64,000 bases of DNA from Chloroflexus islandicus (lineage in GTDB: Bacteria > Chloroflexota > Chloroflexia > Chloroflexales > Chloroflexaceae), in contig NZ_LWQS01000021.1 in the NCBI RefSeq assembly GCF_001650695.1, forward strand, positions 1-64,000, read 5' to 3'. Positions 55,901-64,000 of the stretch are shown one piece after another. The position numbers and the translations under genes are program-made. The notes beneath the pieces were generated by a model that did not search any database, was not told the DNA's origin, and saw only the letters and a program-made list of their open reading frames with translations. How positions within the stretch are numbered: the first letter of the stretch is position 1; the number at the start of each line of letters is the position of its first letter.

Positions 55901-58900
55901 ATGTTGTTTATAGTTAATGAAAACCAACTTGATGAATGGGTTCGCGCACATGCTCGTGAAGCTCAAGGTGTCATTGTTGAATTGATCTACCGGCTTATTA
56001 GTGCTTCATGCACTCAGGTACGAGAACAGCGTTTCCCTTTAGCTGATAGTATTGGACAGCATGGACCTGATGGGATATTGGAAGTTGCCACAGGTTTTGA
56101 ACCGTTTGTTCCTGCTGGACGATCATTTTGGGAAATAGGAACAGGTTTGCAATCAAGAGATAAGGCTACAGCAGATTATAACGATCTTACTAGTGCTCTT
56201 CCAGAGAGTGTTAGAAAAGAATCAACATTTATCTTTGTGACCCCACTCTCTGCAAGGCGTAATTGGGAGTATTCTTGGAAAGAAGAACATCAAGCGGCTT
56301 GGCTGTCAAAACGACGTGAGCAAAATGCATGGAAAGATATACGGATTATTGACGGAACCAAACTAATTGACTGGATCCATCGATTTCCTGCGGTAGAGCT
56401 GTGGTTGTCTCAAAAGATCATCACTGGTCTTAATATAGATCAGATCGAAACACTTGATCGACACTGGGAGCTTTTGCGATCGATCGGTGATCCTCCACTC
56501 ACACCACAAATTTTCCTCATGAACCGTCATGAAGCCTGTATAGGTCTTCAAGATATTTTGAACGGATTAAATTACGAACTAGTACTCACAACCCGTTTTC
56601 CTGATCAATTCGTTGATTTTGTGGCTGCGTATATTGCGTCATTAACAGAAGATGTTCGTATTCGTGCTGTTGGGCGATGTTTAATTGTTCAGAATATTAG
56701 TGCTTGGAATGTTTTGTGTGATTATCGCGAACCACTTATACTCATTGCTCATCCTAATCTTGAGATGAATAGCGAAAATTGGAGTAGATCGCTGCAACTT
56801 GCCAAACAAAACGGTCATTCTATTGTATGGTCTACATTGCCGGGTAAAGAGTTAGGAAGCAAAATTCGTCACTGTACATTACCTGCAAAGTTTTCGATCC
56901 ATGACCTTCGAAAGATTTTAGAACAAAGTGGATACAACGAAGAGCGAGCGCGAGTTTTAGCAGAACGCAGTGCCGGAAATTTGAGCTCACTATTACACTT
57001 ATTGGCAGGTAGCACTGTTCAACCAAAATGGTCTGAACACAACAATGCTGATGATCTCGCCATTGCATTGCTAGTAGGATCTTGGCTAGAAACATCAGAA
57101 GCAGATCGAGAGGCTATAGAATCTTTAGCAGGTCAATCGTATGATCAATGGACTAAGAAAATACGTGTATTCTTGTTGAATCCATCACCTCCACTATCAT
57201 ATCACGAACAACAGTGGCGCTTTGTATTACGGTATGAAGGTTGGCATACACTTGGCAAATGGCTATCTGATCGCCATTTAGACGATTTCCAACGTATTGC
57301 GGTGGCGGTTTTGCAAGACTCTGAACGTTATTCAAAGCTTCTGCGTGAAGGTATAGCCGGAACACTAGCACTTTTAGGTAGCCATAGCAAAGCATTGATA
57401 TCGTGCAGCCATAGAAAATCTGAAACAACTGCTATTCTAACAGTTCGAGCAGTACTTGAAGATGCGGATAGCAACAGATGGGCACGCCTCGATCACTTGT
57501 TGCCTCTGCTTGCGGAGGCTGCCCCAAAAGAGTTTTTGTATATCGTTGAGCAAAAATTGCAACAAAAACCTAGTATATTTGATATTCTCTTCGCTCAAGA
57601 AAATTATCAAAGCTATATTGCTAGTACGCTATGGGCTTTAGAAGTTCTTGCTTGGGATGAAGAACTGTTCGTTAGAGTGATACTTTGCCTCGGTGAACTT
57701 GCTGCACGCGATCCCGGCGGTAGATTGACAAACAGGCCGATCAACTCGTTAACTTATATTCTATTACCTTGGTTGCAACAAACTCTTGCGTCAATGAATA
57801 AGCAGGTAAGCGCAATTAAAGCGTTGCTTGCAGAACATCCAGACGTTGGATTGGATCTCTTAATTCGCTTACTTTCTAGTGAAAGAGCATTTTACACATC
57901 GCGACCAACTTGGCGAGAAATAATTCCAGACACTTGGAACTTCAGTGTATCCAACCAATTATATTGGGGAAAGATCGTAATTTACGCTGATCTGGCTATT
58001 AGTATCGCAAAAAATAACATTTCTTATTTAATTAAACTTATTGATTACTTGAAAGTATTACCATTATCAGTATTTGAGCAATTTACTAAACATCTAAACT
58101 CCGAAGAAATCAAAGTATTATCTGATGAAGAGCGATTGCCACTGTGGGAAAAGCTAGTTGATATTCTCGTGAAACACTCACGCTTTGCTGGATCAGATTG
58201 GGCAATACCTGCTGAACGGCTCGTTCAAGTCGAGATAGTTGCAGATCAAATAGCTCCAAAGTCACTCTTGTGGCGTTATAAGCGGCTCTTTGTGGAAAAT
58301 GATTTCGATCTTCACGAGAAGCGAACTGACTATGAAGCGCAGCAACGGCTTCTACAGATGAAACGGCAGCTTGCGGTTGAAGCGGTTCTGTCCGATGGCG
58401 GGGTAGCGGCAGTAATTGCCTTTGCCGAGGTCGTTGAGTCGCCTTACAAAGTCGGTCTTACTTGTGGTAGTGTTGCACAAACTGCCATTGATGCTGAAGT
58501 TTTGCCAAGTCTCCTCACAGTTGATCGTCCTAAACTTACTTGTTTCGTTGAAGGCTTTGTGCGAGGTAGATTCGAGCAGAAGGGTTGGGAATGGGTTGAT
58601 TCTATTGATATTTCCTCATGGACGGAAGAACAGATTAGCCGATTTCTGTCCAGCTTACCTTGCCAAACCGAAACGTGGCACCGGCTAGAGCGATTACTAG
58701 GTGAAGAACAGTCTGCCTATTGGCAGCATCTCTCGATCAATAATGCTTATCGTGCCCAAGGAGATTTACTATATCCAGCAGCGAAATTACTACGTTATGG
58801 TAGGCCATGCGCAGCCTTATACTTACTTGCAAAAATGCTGCATCAAGGGCAGGAGCCTCCTCCAAATTTTGTAATCTCTGCATTGCTAGAAGCGTACAAA

Positions 58901-59635
58901 GCACCTGAACAAGCTCACGCGACTGACCGTTTCATTATTGAAGAATTAATCTCATGGTTACAGGAATATTCAGAAGTGAACCAAGAAGATCTCTGTATCG
59001 TGGAATGGGTATACCTTCCCCAGTTGATTTATGGATCTAGCCCAAAAACTCTTTGGCAAAGGCTTGCTAATGATCCATTGTTTTTTTGTCAAGTCATTCA
59101 ATGGGCTTCTCGACTAATAAATTCTGTAAAATCAGAAACTATTGGTGATATACCTAAACCTATTGCTGAGCGAGCGTTTTATCTGTTGCATCGGTGGTCT
59201 ATCCCTCCCGGCTTACGCCGTGATGGAGTATTCGATCGCGATGCGTTAGCACAATGGTTAGACGTCGTCAAAGAAGAGTGCAAGCGCATAGGTTATTTAG
59301 AAGACGCAATGAACATTCTAGGGCAAGCGCTTATACATTCACCGCCCGATCCAGATGGTTTGTGGATCCATCGCGTTGCTGCCGAGATTCTTAATGGCAA
59401 GGATGCCAATGCGATCCGTTGTAGTTTTAGAATTGCTATTTACAATTCACGTGGTGCGCATTTTGTTGACTCTACTGGTCAATCGGAACGAGATTTGGCA
59501 GCTAAATATCGCGCGCAGGCTGATGCTGTCGAAGAGGCTGGATACAGCCGTTTGGCGGATACTCTGCGACAACTAGCTGATATATACGATTTGGAATCGG
59601 AATGGGTTGTTTTGCGATTCGCTGAAGAGAAGTAG
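55901..59635 (+). CDS. Large AT-rich protein: nuclease-like N-terminus, degenerate STAND/AAA-like middle, helical repeats; possible defence protein
   Basis: 1244 residues. I know no name for this protein. The N-terminal 170 or so residues contain E27, D57 (GQHGPDGILE), E78 (FWEIGTG) and K88 followed by DKATADYN, then FIFVTPLSARRNW and IIDGTKLIDWIHRFPAVELWL. The spacing is compatible with a PD-(D/E)XK-like nuclease with a shifted Lys, but this is uncertain. Residues about 205-370 look like a P-loop ATPase that has lost Walker A (ELVLTTRFPDQFVDFVAAYI, PLILIAHPNL, ERARVLAERSAGNLSSLLHLLAG). The rest is alpha-helical, probably HEAT- or TPR-like. GC is about 42%, against about 60% on both sides; codon use is correspondingly AT-rich. 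It has its own promoter. The composition argues for acquisition; the architecture resembles multidomain antiphage proteins. Confidence 0.75.
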   Translation: MLFIVNENQLDEWVRAHAREAQGVIVELIYRLISASCTQVREQRFPLADSIGQHGPDGILEVATGFEPFVPAGRSFWEIGTGLQSRDKATADYNDLTSALPESVRKESTFIFVTPLSARRNWEYSWKEEHQAAWLSKRREQNAWKDIRIIDGTKLIDWIHRFPAVELWLSQKIITGLNIDQIETLDRHWELLRSIGDPPLTPQIFLMNRHEACIGLQDILNGLNYELVLTTRFPDQFVDFVAAYIASLTEDVRIRAVGRCLIVQNISAWNVLCDYREPLILIAHPNLEMNSENWSRSLQLAKQNGHSIVWSTLPGKELGSKIRHCTLPAKFSIHDLRKILEQSGYNEERARVLAERSAGNLSSLLHLLAGSTVQPKWSEHNNADDLAIALLVGSWLETSEADREAIESLAGQSYDQWTKKIRVFLLNPSPPLSYHEQQWRFVLRYEGWHTLGKWLSDRHLDDFQRIAVAVLQDSERYSKLLREGIAGTLALLGSHSKALISCSHRKSETTAILTVRAVLEDADSNRWARLDHLLPLLAEAAPKEFLYIVEQKLQQKPSIFDILFAQENYQSYIASTLWALEVLAWDEELFVRVILCLGELAARDPGGRLTNRPINSLTYILLPWLQQTLASMNKQVSAIKALLAEHPDVGLDLLIRLLSSERAFYTSRPTWREIIPDTWNFSVSNQLYWGKIVIYADLAISIAKNNISYLIKLIDYLKVLPLSVFEQFTKHLNSEEIKVLSDEERLPLWEKLVDILVKHSRFAGSDWAIPAERLVQVEIVADQIAPKSLLWRYKRLFVENDFDLHEKRTDYEAQQRLLQMKRQLAVEAVLSDGGVAAVIAFAEVVESPYKVGLTCGSVAQTAIDAEVLPSLLTVDRPKLTCFVEGFVRGRFEQKGWEWVDSIDISSWTEEQISRFLSSLPCQTETWHRLERLLGEEQSAYWQHLSINNAYRAQGDLLYPAAKLLRYGRPCAALYLLAKMLHQGQEPPPNFVISALLEAYKAPEQAHATDRFIIEELISWLQEYSEVNQEDLCIVEWVYLPQLIYGSSPKTLWQRLANDPLFFCQVIQWASRLINSVKSETIGDIPKPIAERAFYLLHRWSIPPGLRRDGVFDRDALAQWLDVVKEECKRIGYLEDAMNILGQALIHSPPDPDGLWIHRVAAEILNGKDANAIRCSFRIAIYNSRGAHFVDSTGQSERDLAAKYRAQADAVEEAGYSRLADTLRQLADIYDLESEWVVLRFAEEK

Positions 59636-59716
59636 GTTTCTAAATAATGCTGAGCATTATGATACTCAATCATTACTAGCTGGCAGTAGAATGTCCTTGT
59701 ATTCACCACCACAACT

Positions 59717-60745
59717 ATGATGCTCAATCACCCTCCCCGCCGCCGTCTGCGCTGGCCGCTCATCCTGATCGTTCCCCTCGCGCTTTACCTGCTCTTTCTC
59801 GTTGGCTGGCTAGCGGCGCGCACGCTGCTCGGCGATCGCTGGTGGTGGCTCTTTTTGCTCAACGTCGCCACGCCGTACCTGTGGTTGCCGTTGCCGCTGG
59901 TGCTGCTGATCGCGCTGGCGCTGCGGCGCTGGCTGAGCGTGGCGCTCAGCGTGGCCCTGCTCGCGCCGGGAGCGCCGATCTTGCTCGATGTGTGGATGCC
60001 GAGCTTCAGCGATGATCTGGAGTACAGTAAACCGGCGATCACGGTGATGACCTACAATCTCTACGGCGGCAATGATCAAGCCGGGCCGGTGATCGCGGCG
60101 ATCCGCGCGGCCAAGGCCGATGTCGTGGCGCTGCAAGAGCTTAATCCCGCGATTGCCGCTGCGCTCCAGCGCGAGCTGGCGGGCGAGTATCCCTTCCAGC
60201 TCCTCGATCCGCGCGCCGGCGTGACCGGGATGGGGGTGATCAGCCGTTGGCCGTTGCAACCGCTGGCGACCAGCTTGCCCGGCGAGCATTGGGTGGGGAC
60301 GCCGCAATTGATGCAGATTGCGGCGCCGTTGGGCGACGTGGTTTTGTTCAATGTCCATACCATTCCGCCGGTTGGTTCGCCGGGGTGGATGACGTGGGCG
60401 ATTAGCGAGCGCGAGCGGCAGGCGGCGGCGATCGTTGCCGTGGCCCGCGAGCAGCGCCAGCCGGTGATTGTGGCCGGTGATCTGAATGCGACGCCGTACA
60501 ACCGCGCCTACCGTCTCCTCCGCGATGGCGATCTGGTTGATGTTTGGCCGCAGTGTGGGCTTGATGCCGGGTTTACGTGGCCAAGCGCCGGGCAAGCGGT
60601 GCGCGGCGTGCCGCTGCCGGCGTGGTTGGTGCGGATTGACTATATTCTGACCTCGCCGGCGTTGATGTGTACCGAGGCGGCGGTTGGCCAGTGGGATGGG
60701 TTCTCGGATCACCGTCCGGTGGTGGCGCGGCTGGTGGCGCAATGA
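59717..60745 (+). CDS. Endonuclease/exonuclease/phosphatase (EEP) family membrane protein
   Basis: 342 residues. Three N-terminal membrane helices (about 13-90) precede an EEP domain: TVMTYNLYGGNDQAGPVIAAIRAAKADVVALQEL (catalytic Asn and Glu), VLFNVHTIPP, VAGDLNATPYNRAY (Asp and Asn) and SDHRPVVARL (Asp-His). This arrangement is common in bacterial proteins proposed to act on phospholipid headgroups or nucleotides outside the membrane. The substrate is unknown. GC-rich like the general background, so the acquired segment ends before it. Confidence 0.9.
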   Translation: MMLNHPPRRRLRWPLILIVPLALYLLFLVGWLAARTLLGDRWWWLFLLNVATPYLWLPLPLVLLIALALRRWLSVALSVALLAPGAPILLDVWMPSFSDDLEYSKPAITVMTYNLYGGNDQAGPVIAAIRAAKADVVALQELNPAIAAALQRELAGEYPFQLLDPRAGVTGMGVISRWPLQPLATSLPGEHWVGTPQLMQIAAPLGDVVLFNVHTIPPVGSPGWMTWAISERERQAAAIVAVAREQRQPVIVAGDLNATPYNRAYRLLRDGDLVDVWPQCGLDAGFTWPSAGQAVRGVPLPAWLVRIDYILTSPALMCTEAAVGQWDGFSDHRPVVARLVAQ

Positions 60746-60833
60746 GGGTGTTTACCGCAGGGGACACAGAGGTTTTTTACCGCAGAGGGCGCAGGGGACG
60801 CGGAGGTTTTTTACCGCAGGGGACGCTGGCGGG
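60746..60833. repeat. Family C repeat units
   Basis: Three ccgcag(a/g)ggacgc-type units separated by aggttttttac, directly after the EEP gene and leading into a family A element. Similar units recur at 60961-61000, 61370-61435 and 61818-61915. Confidence 0.6.
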
Positions 60834-60955
60834 GCGGACAGAACCGGTGGTTGATCACAACCGTTGATCGCTGTGCGATGCCGTAAAGCCCCCTGCTGGC
60901 TCCTCATCACCCCTCCCCCAGCGGGGGAGGGGCACGGGGTGGGGGCCAATAACTC
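60834..60955. repeat. Truncated family A element
   Basis: It starts gcggacagaaccggtgg (60834) and contains gcgatgccgtaaagc and the cccctcccccagcgg hairpin, but breaks off at about 60955 into family C sequence. The first 120 bp are nearly identical to 61001-61120. Confidence 0.7.
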
Positions 60956-61000
60956 GCGCAGCGGACGCGGAGGTTTTTTACCGCAGGGGACGCTGGCGGG

Positions 61001-61195
61001 GCGGACAGAACCGGTGGTTGATCACAACCGTTGATCGCTGTGCGATGCCGTAAAGCCCCTGCTGGCTCCTCATCACCCCTCCCCCAGCGGGGGAGGGGCA
61101 CGGGGTGGGGGCATCAGCCCGCACAGCGGGCTTCGTAATAGTAGCCCGGCCCTTCAGGGCCGGGTGCCGGATTAGATGTGCTGTCCGTCCTTGAA
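61001..61195. repeat. Complete family A element
   Basis: 195 bp from gcggacagaac (61001) to ctgtccgtccttgaa (61195). Internal modules in order: gcgatgccgtaaagc, the g/c hairpin with cccctcccccagcggggg, gcccgcacagcgggc, and ggcccttcagggcc. The ends are inverted copies of each other. Confidence 0.8.
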
Positions 61196-61228
61196 CGCGC
61201 GTACGAGAGCGGTGTTCTCAGACACCCA

Positions 61229-61435
61229 TCCCGCCAAAGCGGGAGATTGCTTCGGGGCTTCGCCCCTCGCAATGACAGGAGGTGCTGCCTGAACGCTGAG
61301 CTTTGCGCTCCCCATCACCTCTCCCCCGGCGGGGGAGGGGCACGGGGTGGGGGCAGCAACCCGCACAGCGGACACAGAGGTTTTTTACCGCAGAGGGCGC
61401 AGGGGACGCAGAGGATTTTACCGCAGGGGAAGCCG
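61229..61435. repeat. Family B unit, family A hairpin and family C units
   Basis: gggagattgcttcggggcttcgcccctcgcaatgaca (family B, about 61240-61277) is followed by the cccctccccCGG hairpin module and by family C units at 61370-61435. Confidence 0.6.
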
Positions 61436-61440
61436 GAGAG

Positions 61441-61635
61441 GCGGACAGAACCTGTGGTTGATCACAACCATTGATCGCTGGGCGATGCCGTAAAGCCCCC
61501 TGCGGCGCACCCCCTCACCCCTCCCCCAGTGGGAGAGGGGCACGGGGTGGGGGCATCACCCGCGCAGCGGGCTTCGTACCCCTAGCCCGGCCCTTCAGGA
61601 CCGGGTGCCGGATCAGATGGGCTGTCCGCCCTTGA
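61441..61635. repeat. Complete family A element, second copy
   Basis: 195 bp from gcggacagaac to ctgtccgcccttgaa, the same length and module order as 61001-61195 and very similar in sequence. Confidence 0.8.
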
Positions 61636-61675
61636 ACGCGCGCACGGGAGCGGTGTTCTCAGGCACCCATCCCGC

Positions 61676-61915
61676 CAAAGCGGGAGATTGCTTCGGGGCT
61701 TTGCCCCTCGCAATGACAGGAGGCGCTGCCTGAACGCTTAGTTTTGCGCACCCCCTCACCCCTCCCCCAGCGGGGGAGGGGCACGAGGTGGGGGCATCAA
61801 CCCGCGCAGCGGGCGCGGCGGTTTTTTTACCGCCGAGGATGCGGAGGACGTAGAGGGGGGCGGTAATAGATCGCCTTCCCCCTGCGTTCTCTGCGTTCTC
61901 TGTGGTAGATTTGGG
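61676..61915. repeat. Family B unit, G/C hairpin and family C units
   Basis: A family B unit lies at about 61680-61723, the cccctcccccagcggggg hairpin at about 61758-61783, and family C units (ccgccgaggatgcggagg … ctgcgttctctgcg) at 61818-61905. Together with the entries above this accounts for the gene-free 60746-61915; no coding sequence is supported there. Confidence 0.6.
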
Positions 61916-61976
61916 TTTTCACAGCAGACGCGATCAACACACTTCCCCAGCACACCGGTATCAGCAGTGAAATAGT

Positions 61977-62018
61977 GGTACCATACATAAGAGATAGGGT
62001 TCAGCACGGTATGGTATG
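61977..62018. promoter_or_regulatory. Inverted repeat overlapping the photolyase start
   Basis: ggtaccatac (61977-61986) and gtatggtatg (62009-62018) form inverted arms of 8-10 bp, 22 nt apart. The right arm covers the photolyase ATG (62016). No good Shine-Dalgarno is visible. This could be an operator or a hairpin that hides the start codon. Confidence 0.4.
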
Positions 62019-63545
62019 CAGCTTGTTTGGTTTAAACGCGATTTGCGCTTGCACGATCACGCGCCGCTGAGCGCCGCTGCCCGGCGCGGGCCGGTGCTGC
62101 CGCTCTATATCGTCGAGCCGTCGCTGATCCATGCCCCAGATTTTGCGCCACGCCATTGGACGTTCATCAGCGGCTGTTTGTGCGAGCTGCGCACGGCATT
62201 GGCCCGCCTCGGCCAGCCGCTGGTGGTGCGGGTGGGTGAAGCGGTAGAGGTGCTCGACCGGTTGGCGAGCGAGTGGCCGATCGAGGCGATCTGGGCCCAC
62301 GAAGAGACTGGTAATCTGCTCAGTTATGCGCGGGATCGGGCGGTGCGGCGGTGGGCGCGGGCGCGCGGCATTTCCTTCCACGAACTGCCGCAAAACGGCG
62401 TCGTGCGCCGGTTGCCGTCACGTGATGAGTGGCAGGCGCGCTGGGAAGAGCGCATGGCGATGCCGCAAGCCCAACCACCTGCCGCCTTGCCGCCGCTGCC
62501 GATCGACCCCGGCCCGATCCCATCTGCCGCCGAACTTGAGTTACCGCCTGACACCTTGCTCGAACGCCAACCTCCCGGCGAGACAGCGGCGTTAGCGACG
62601 CTCACCGATTTTCTCTCCCGGCGTAGCCGCCACTACCACCGCGCCCTGTCGAGCCCGCTCACCGCGTGGGAAGGCTGTTCGCGTCTGAGCGCCTATCTCG
62701 CGTGGGGAGCGCTGTCGTTGCGCACGGTGGTGCAAGCGACGCGAGCGCGGATCGCCGAGCTGAGCCAGCAACCTGATCCGGCTGAAGCGGGTTGGCTGCG
62801 GGCGCTGGCGGCGTTCGAGTCGCGCTTGCACTGGCATTGCCATTTCATTCAAAAGCTAGAGGACGAGCCGGAGATCGAGGTACGCAATCTGGTGCGGGCG
62901 TATGACGGCATGCGCGAAGAGAACCACCGGCCCGACCTGATTGCGGCGTGGGCCGCTGGCCGCACCGGCTACCCGTTCGTCGATGCCTGTATGCGCGCGC
63001 TCACCGCCACCGGCTGGCTCAATTTTCGCATGCGAGCGATGCTGGTCAGCTTTGTCGCCTACGACCTCTGGCAACACTGGCGCGAGCCGGGGTTGATCTT
63101 GGCCCGGCGTTGGATCGACTACGAGCCGGGGATTCACTATTGCCAGCTCCAAATGCAAGCCGGCACGTCGGGCAATCGCACCATCCGCATCTACAACCCG
63201 ATCAAGCAAGGGATCGACCACGACCCCGAAGGCATCTTCATCCGGCGTTGGGTGCCGGAACTCGCCCACGTGCCCACGGCCTACATCCATACCCCGTGGC
63301 TGCTCGACCGCGCCGGCCAAGAGCGGGCCGGCTGCCGGATCGGGCGCGACTACCCGCTGCCAATCGTCGATCACGACGCCGCCTACCGGCGGGCGCGGGC
63401 CGCCATCGCTGCCGTGCGCGCTCGTCCCGAAACGGCGATTGAGGTTGCCGCTGTGCATCAGAAACACGGCTCACGCCGGGCGCCGCCGCCACGGCCACGC
63501 CGCACCGAACGCGGATCGGCGCGCCAACTGCGGTTGGATTTGTGA
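62016..63545 (+). CDS. Deoxyribodipyrimidine photolyase / cryptochrome family protein
   Basis: 509 residues. The N-terminal antenna-binding domain is MQLVWFKRDLRLHDHAPLS and WAHEETGN. The C-terminal FAD-binding domain is FESRLHWHCHFIQKLE, TGYPFVDACMRALTATGWLNFRMRAMLVSFV and DYEPGIHYCQLQMQAGTSGN. These are the flavin-contacting motifs of light-driven photolyases. It would repair UV-induced pyrimidine dimers, or in some subfamilies act as a light sensor. The sequence GIHYCQLQMQAGTSG differs from the usual GGWQW-type of class I CPD enzymes, so the subfamily and lesion type are not settled. It fits an organism living in light. Confidence 0.9.
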   Translation: MQLVWFKRDLRLHDHAPLSAAARRGPVLPLYIVEPSLIHAPDFAPRHWTFISGCLCELRTALARLGQPLVVRVGEAVEVLDRLASEWPIEAIWAHEETGNLLSYARDRAVRRWARARGISFHELPQNGVVRRLPSRDEWQARWEERMAMPQAQPPAALPPLPIDPGPIPSAAELELPPDTLLERQPPGETAALATLTDFLSRRSRHYHRALSSPLTAWEGCSRLSAYLAWGALSLRTVVQATRARIAELSQQPDPAEAGWLRALAAFESRLHWHCHFIQKLEDEPEIEVRNLVRAYDGMREENHRPDLIAAWAAGRTGYPFVDACMRALTATGWLNFRMRAMLVSFVAYDLWQHWREPGLILARRWIDYEPGIHYCQLQMQAGTSGNRTIRIYNPIKQGIDHDPEGIFIRRWVPELAHVPTAYIHTPWLLDRAGQERAGCRIGRDYPLPIVDHDAAYRRARAAIAAVRARPETAIEVAAVHQKHGSRRAPPPRPRRTERGSARQLRLDL

Positions 63546-63554
63546 GGAATCACA

Positions 63555-64000
63555 TCATCGGAGCGTCGTGGCTAATTGCGGCACATCGGCCAACGGCAAC
63601 ACCGTGATCTGAGTGTCAAGAGGATATGCTTGGCGACCGGGATAGATCACCCAGAGATGATCAAGGGCAAGATCGTTCAGGGCAATCCGCATCGATCGGG
63701 TCACACCGGGAGCATCGGCAAACTTGATCTCGAAACCGTAGCGTTTGCCGCGGATATGAACGAGCAAATCAAGTTCAGCTCCAGAATGCGTTGCCCAAAA
63801 GTAGGCTTCCTGCGCTTGGAGCAGCGTGATAATTTGTTCGATAGCGAATCCTTCCCACGAAGCGCCAAGTTTAGGATGGCCCTGAACATCGGCCAATGTT
63901 GTCAGATGCAACAGACCATGCAACATGCCGCTATCACGAATATAGATCTTAGGTGATTTGACCTGCCGTTTGCTCATATTTTCAAACCAAGGCGGCAGGA
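63555..64000 (-). CDS. ATP-binding protein of the AAA_14/DUF4143 type, C-terminal part
   Basis: The gene enters from the right edge, so only the last 148 residues are visible. The frame is open to 64000 and reads …LPPWFENMSKRQVKSPKIYIRDSGMLHGLL, the standard junction between the AAA module and the DUF4143 domain. Then come WEGFAIEQII, FWATHSGAELDLLVHIRGKRYGFEIKF and ALDHLWVIYPG. The E-L-D…E-I-K arrangement recalls a PD-(D/E)XK-like fold common in this domain. Such proteins are frequent, often multicopy, and of unclear role. The internal ATG at 63977 is not the real start. Convergent with the photolyase, 9 nt apart. Confidence 0.88.
   Translation of the reverse strand, partial: LPPWFENMSKRQVKSPKIYIRDSGMLHGLLHLTTLADVQGHPKLGASWEGFAIEQIITLLQAQEAYFWATHSGAELDLLVHIRGKRYGFEIKFADAPGVTRSMRIALNDLALDHLWVIYPGRQAYPLDTQITVLPLADVPQLATTLR

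Noticed and set aside
63555-63977. A complete 140-residue gene starting at ATG 63977
   Set aside because: The frame continues open to the window edge and encodes the conserved LPPWFEN…KSPK junction of AAA/DUF4143 proteins, so it is the end of a larger gene.

Overview
The window reads as chromosome of a GC-rich (about 60% by eye) member of the Chloroflexota, most likely a filamentous phototroph related to Roseiflexus or Chloroflexus. The best evidence is a bacteriochlorophyll-delivery (PucC-like) transporter. Supporting evidence is a set of small-GTPase, roadblock and DUF4388 signalling proteins, many GT39-type membrane glycosyltransferases, and intergenic spaces crowded with GC-rich palindromic repeats. 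The genus cannot be fixed from the sequence alone. No phage, transposase, integrase, rRNA or CRISPR array was found.

Layout. 0-7 kb: two alpha/beta hydrolases (minus strand), mnmA, small membrane proteins, a DUF1385 protein, a DUF4388 protein next to a Ras-like GTPase, and an HU protein. 7-14 kb: M1 metallopeptidase, an unknown protein translationally coupled to a NarL-type two-component system, a small membrane protein, and the BCD/PucC transporter. 14-20 kb: trpA, a stand-alone Lrp-type ligand-binding domain, an acetamidase/formamidase, a rhodanese plus YeeE/YedE operon that looks like thiosulfate uptake and processing, and tRNA-Pro(GGG). 20-26 kb: a 1773-residue TPR scaffold with at least 23 near-identical copies of a PFSLEELGLS motif and an internal domain resembling sigma-70 region 1.1, followed by a roadblock/LC7 protein. 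26-34 kb: housekeeping genes (ndk, DAHP synthase, rodA, PfkB kinase, deoC, sucD), a GAF histidine kinase and a Rieske ferredoxin. 34-40 kb: a large secreted amylopullulanase-like GH13 enzyme, a PspC protein and a phosphoesterase. 41-56 kb: five glycosyltransferases (four polytopic GT39-like, one GT4) separated by repeat clusters. 56-60 kb: one AT-rich 1244-residue gene, probably acquired and possibly a defence protein. 60-64 kb: an EEP-family protein, about 1.2 kb of repeats, a photolyase/cryptochrome, and the C-terminal end of an AAA/DUF4143 ATPase running off the right edge.

Dispersed repeats are the second theme. At least six families recur. Family A is about 195-200 bp with terminal inverted repeats related to TTCAAGGGCGGACAGAAC. 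One copy lies in frame inside a glycosyltransferase gene (48662-48863). Family B carries the TCATTGCGAG / GAAGCAATCTCC arms. Family C is the CCGCAGAGGACGC type. Family D consists of gaatagccac hairpins. Family E carries a tgcggcagt/actgccgca palindrome. Family F is ccggacggctgtccgg.

Start codons were moved inward from the longest open frame wherever a ribosome-binding site, gene overlap or family N-terminus argued for it. All functions are inferred from motifs read by eye; no database search was possible.
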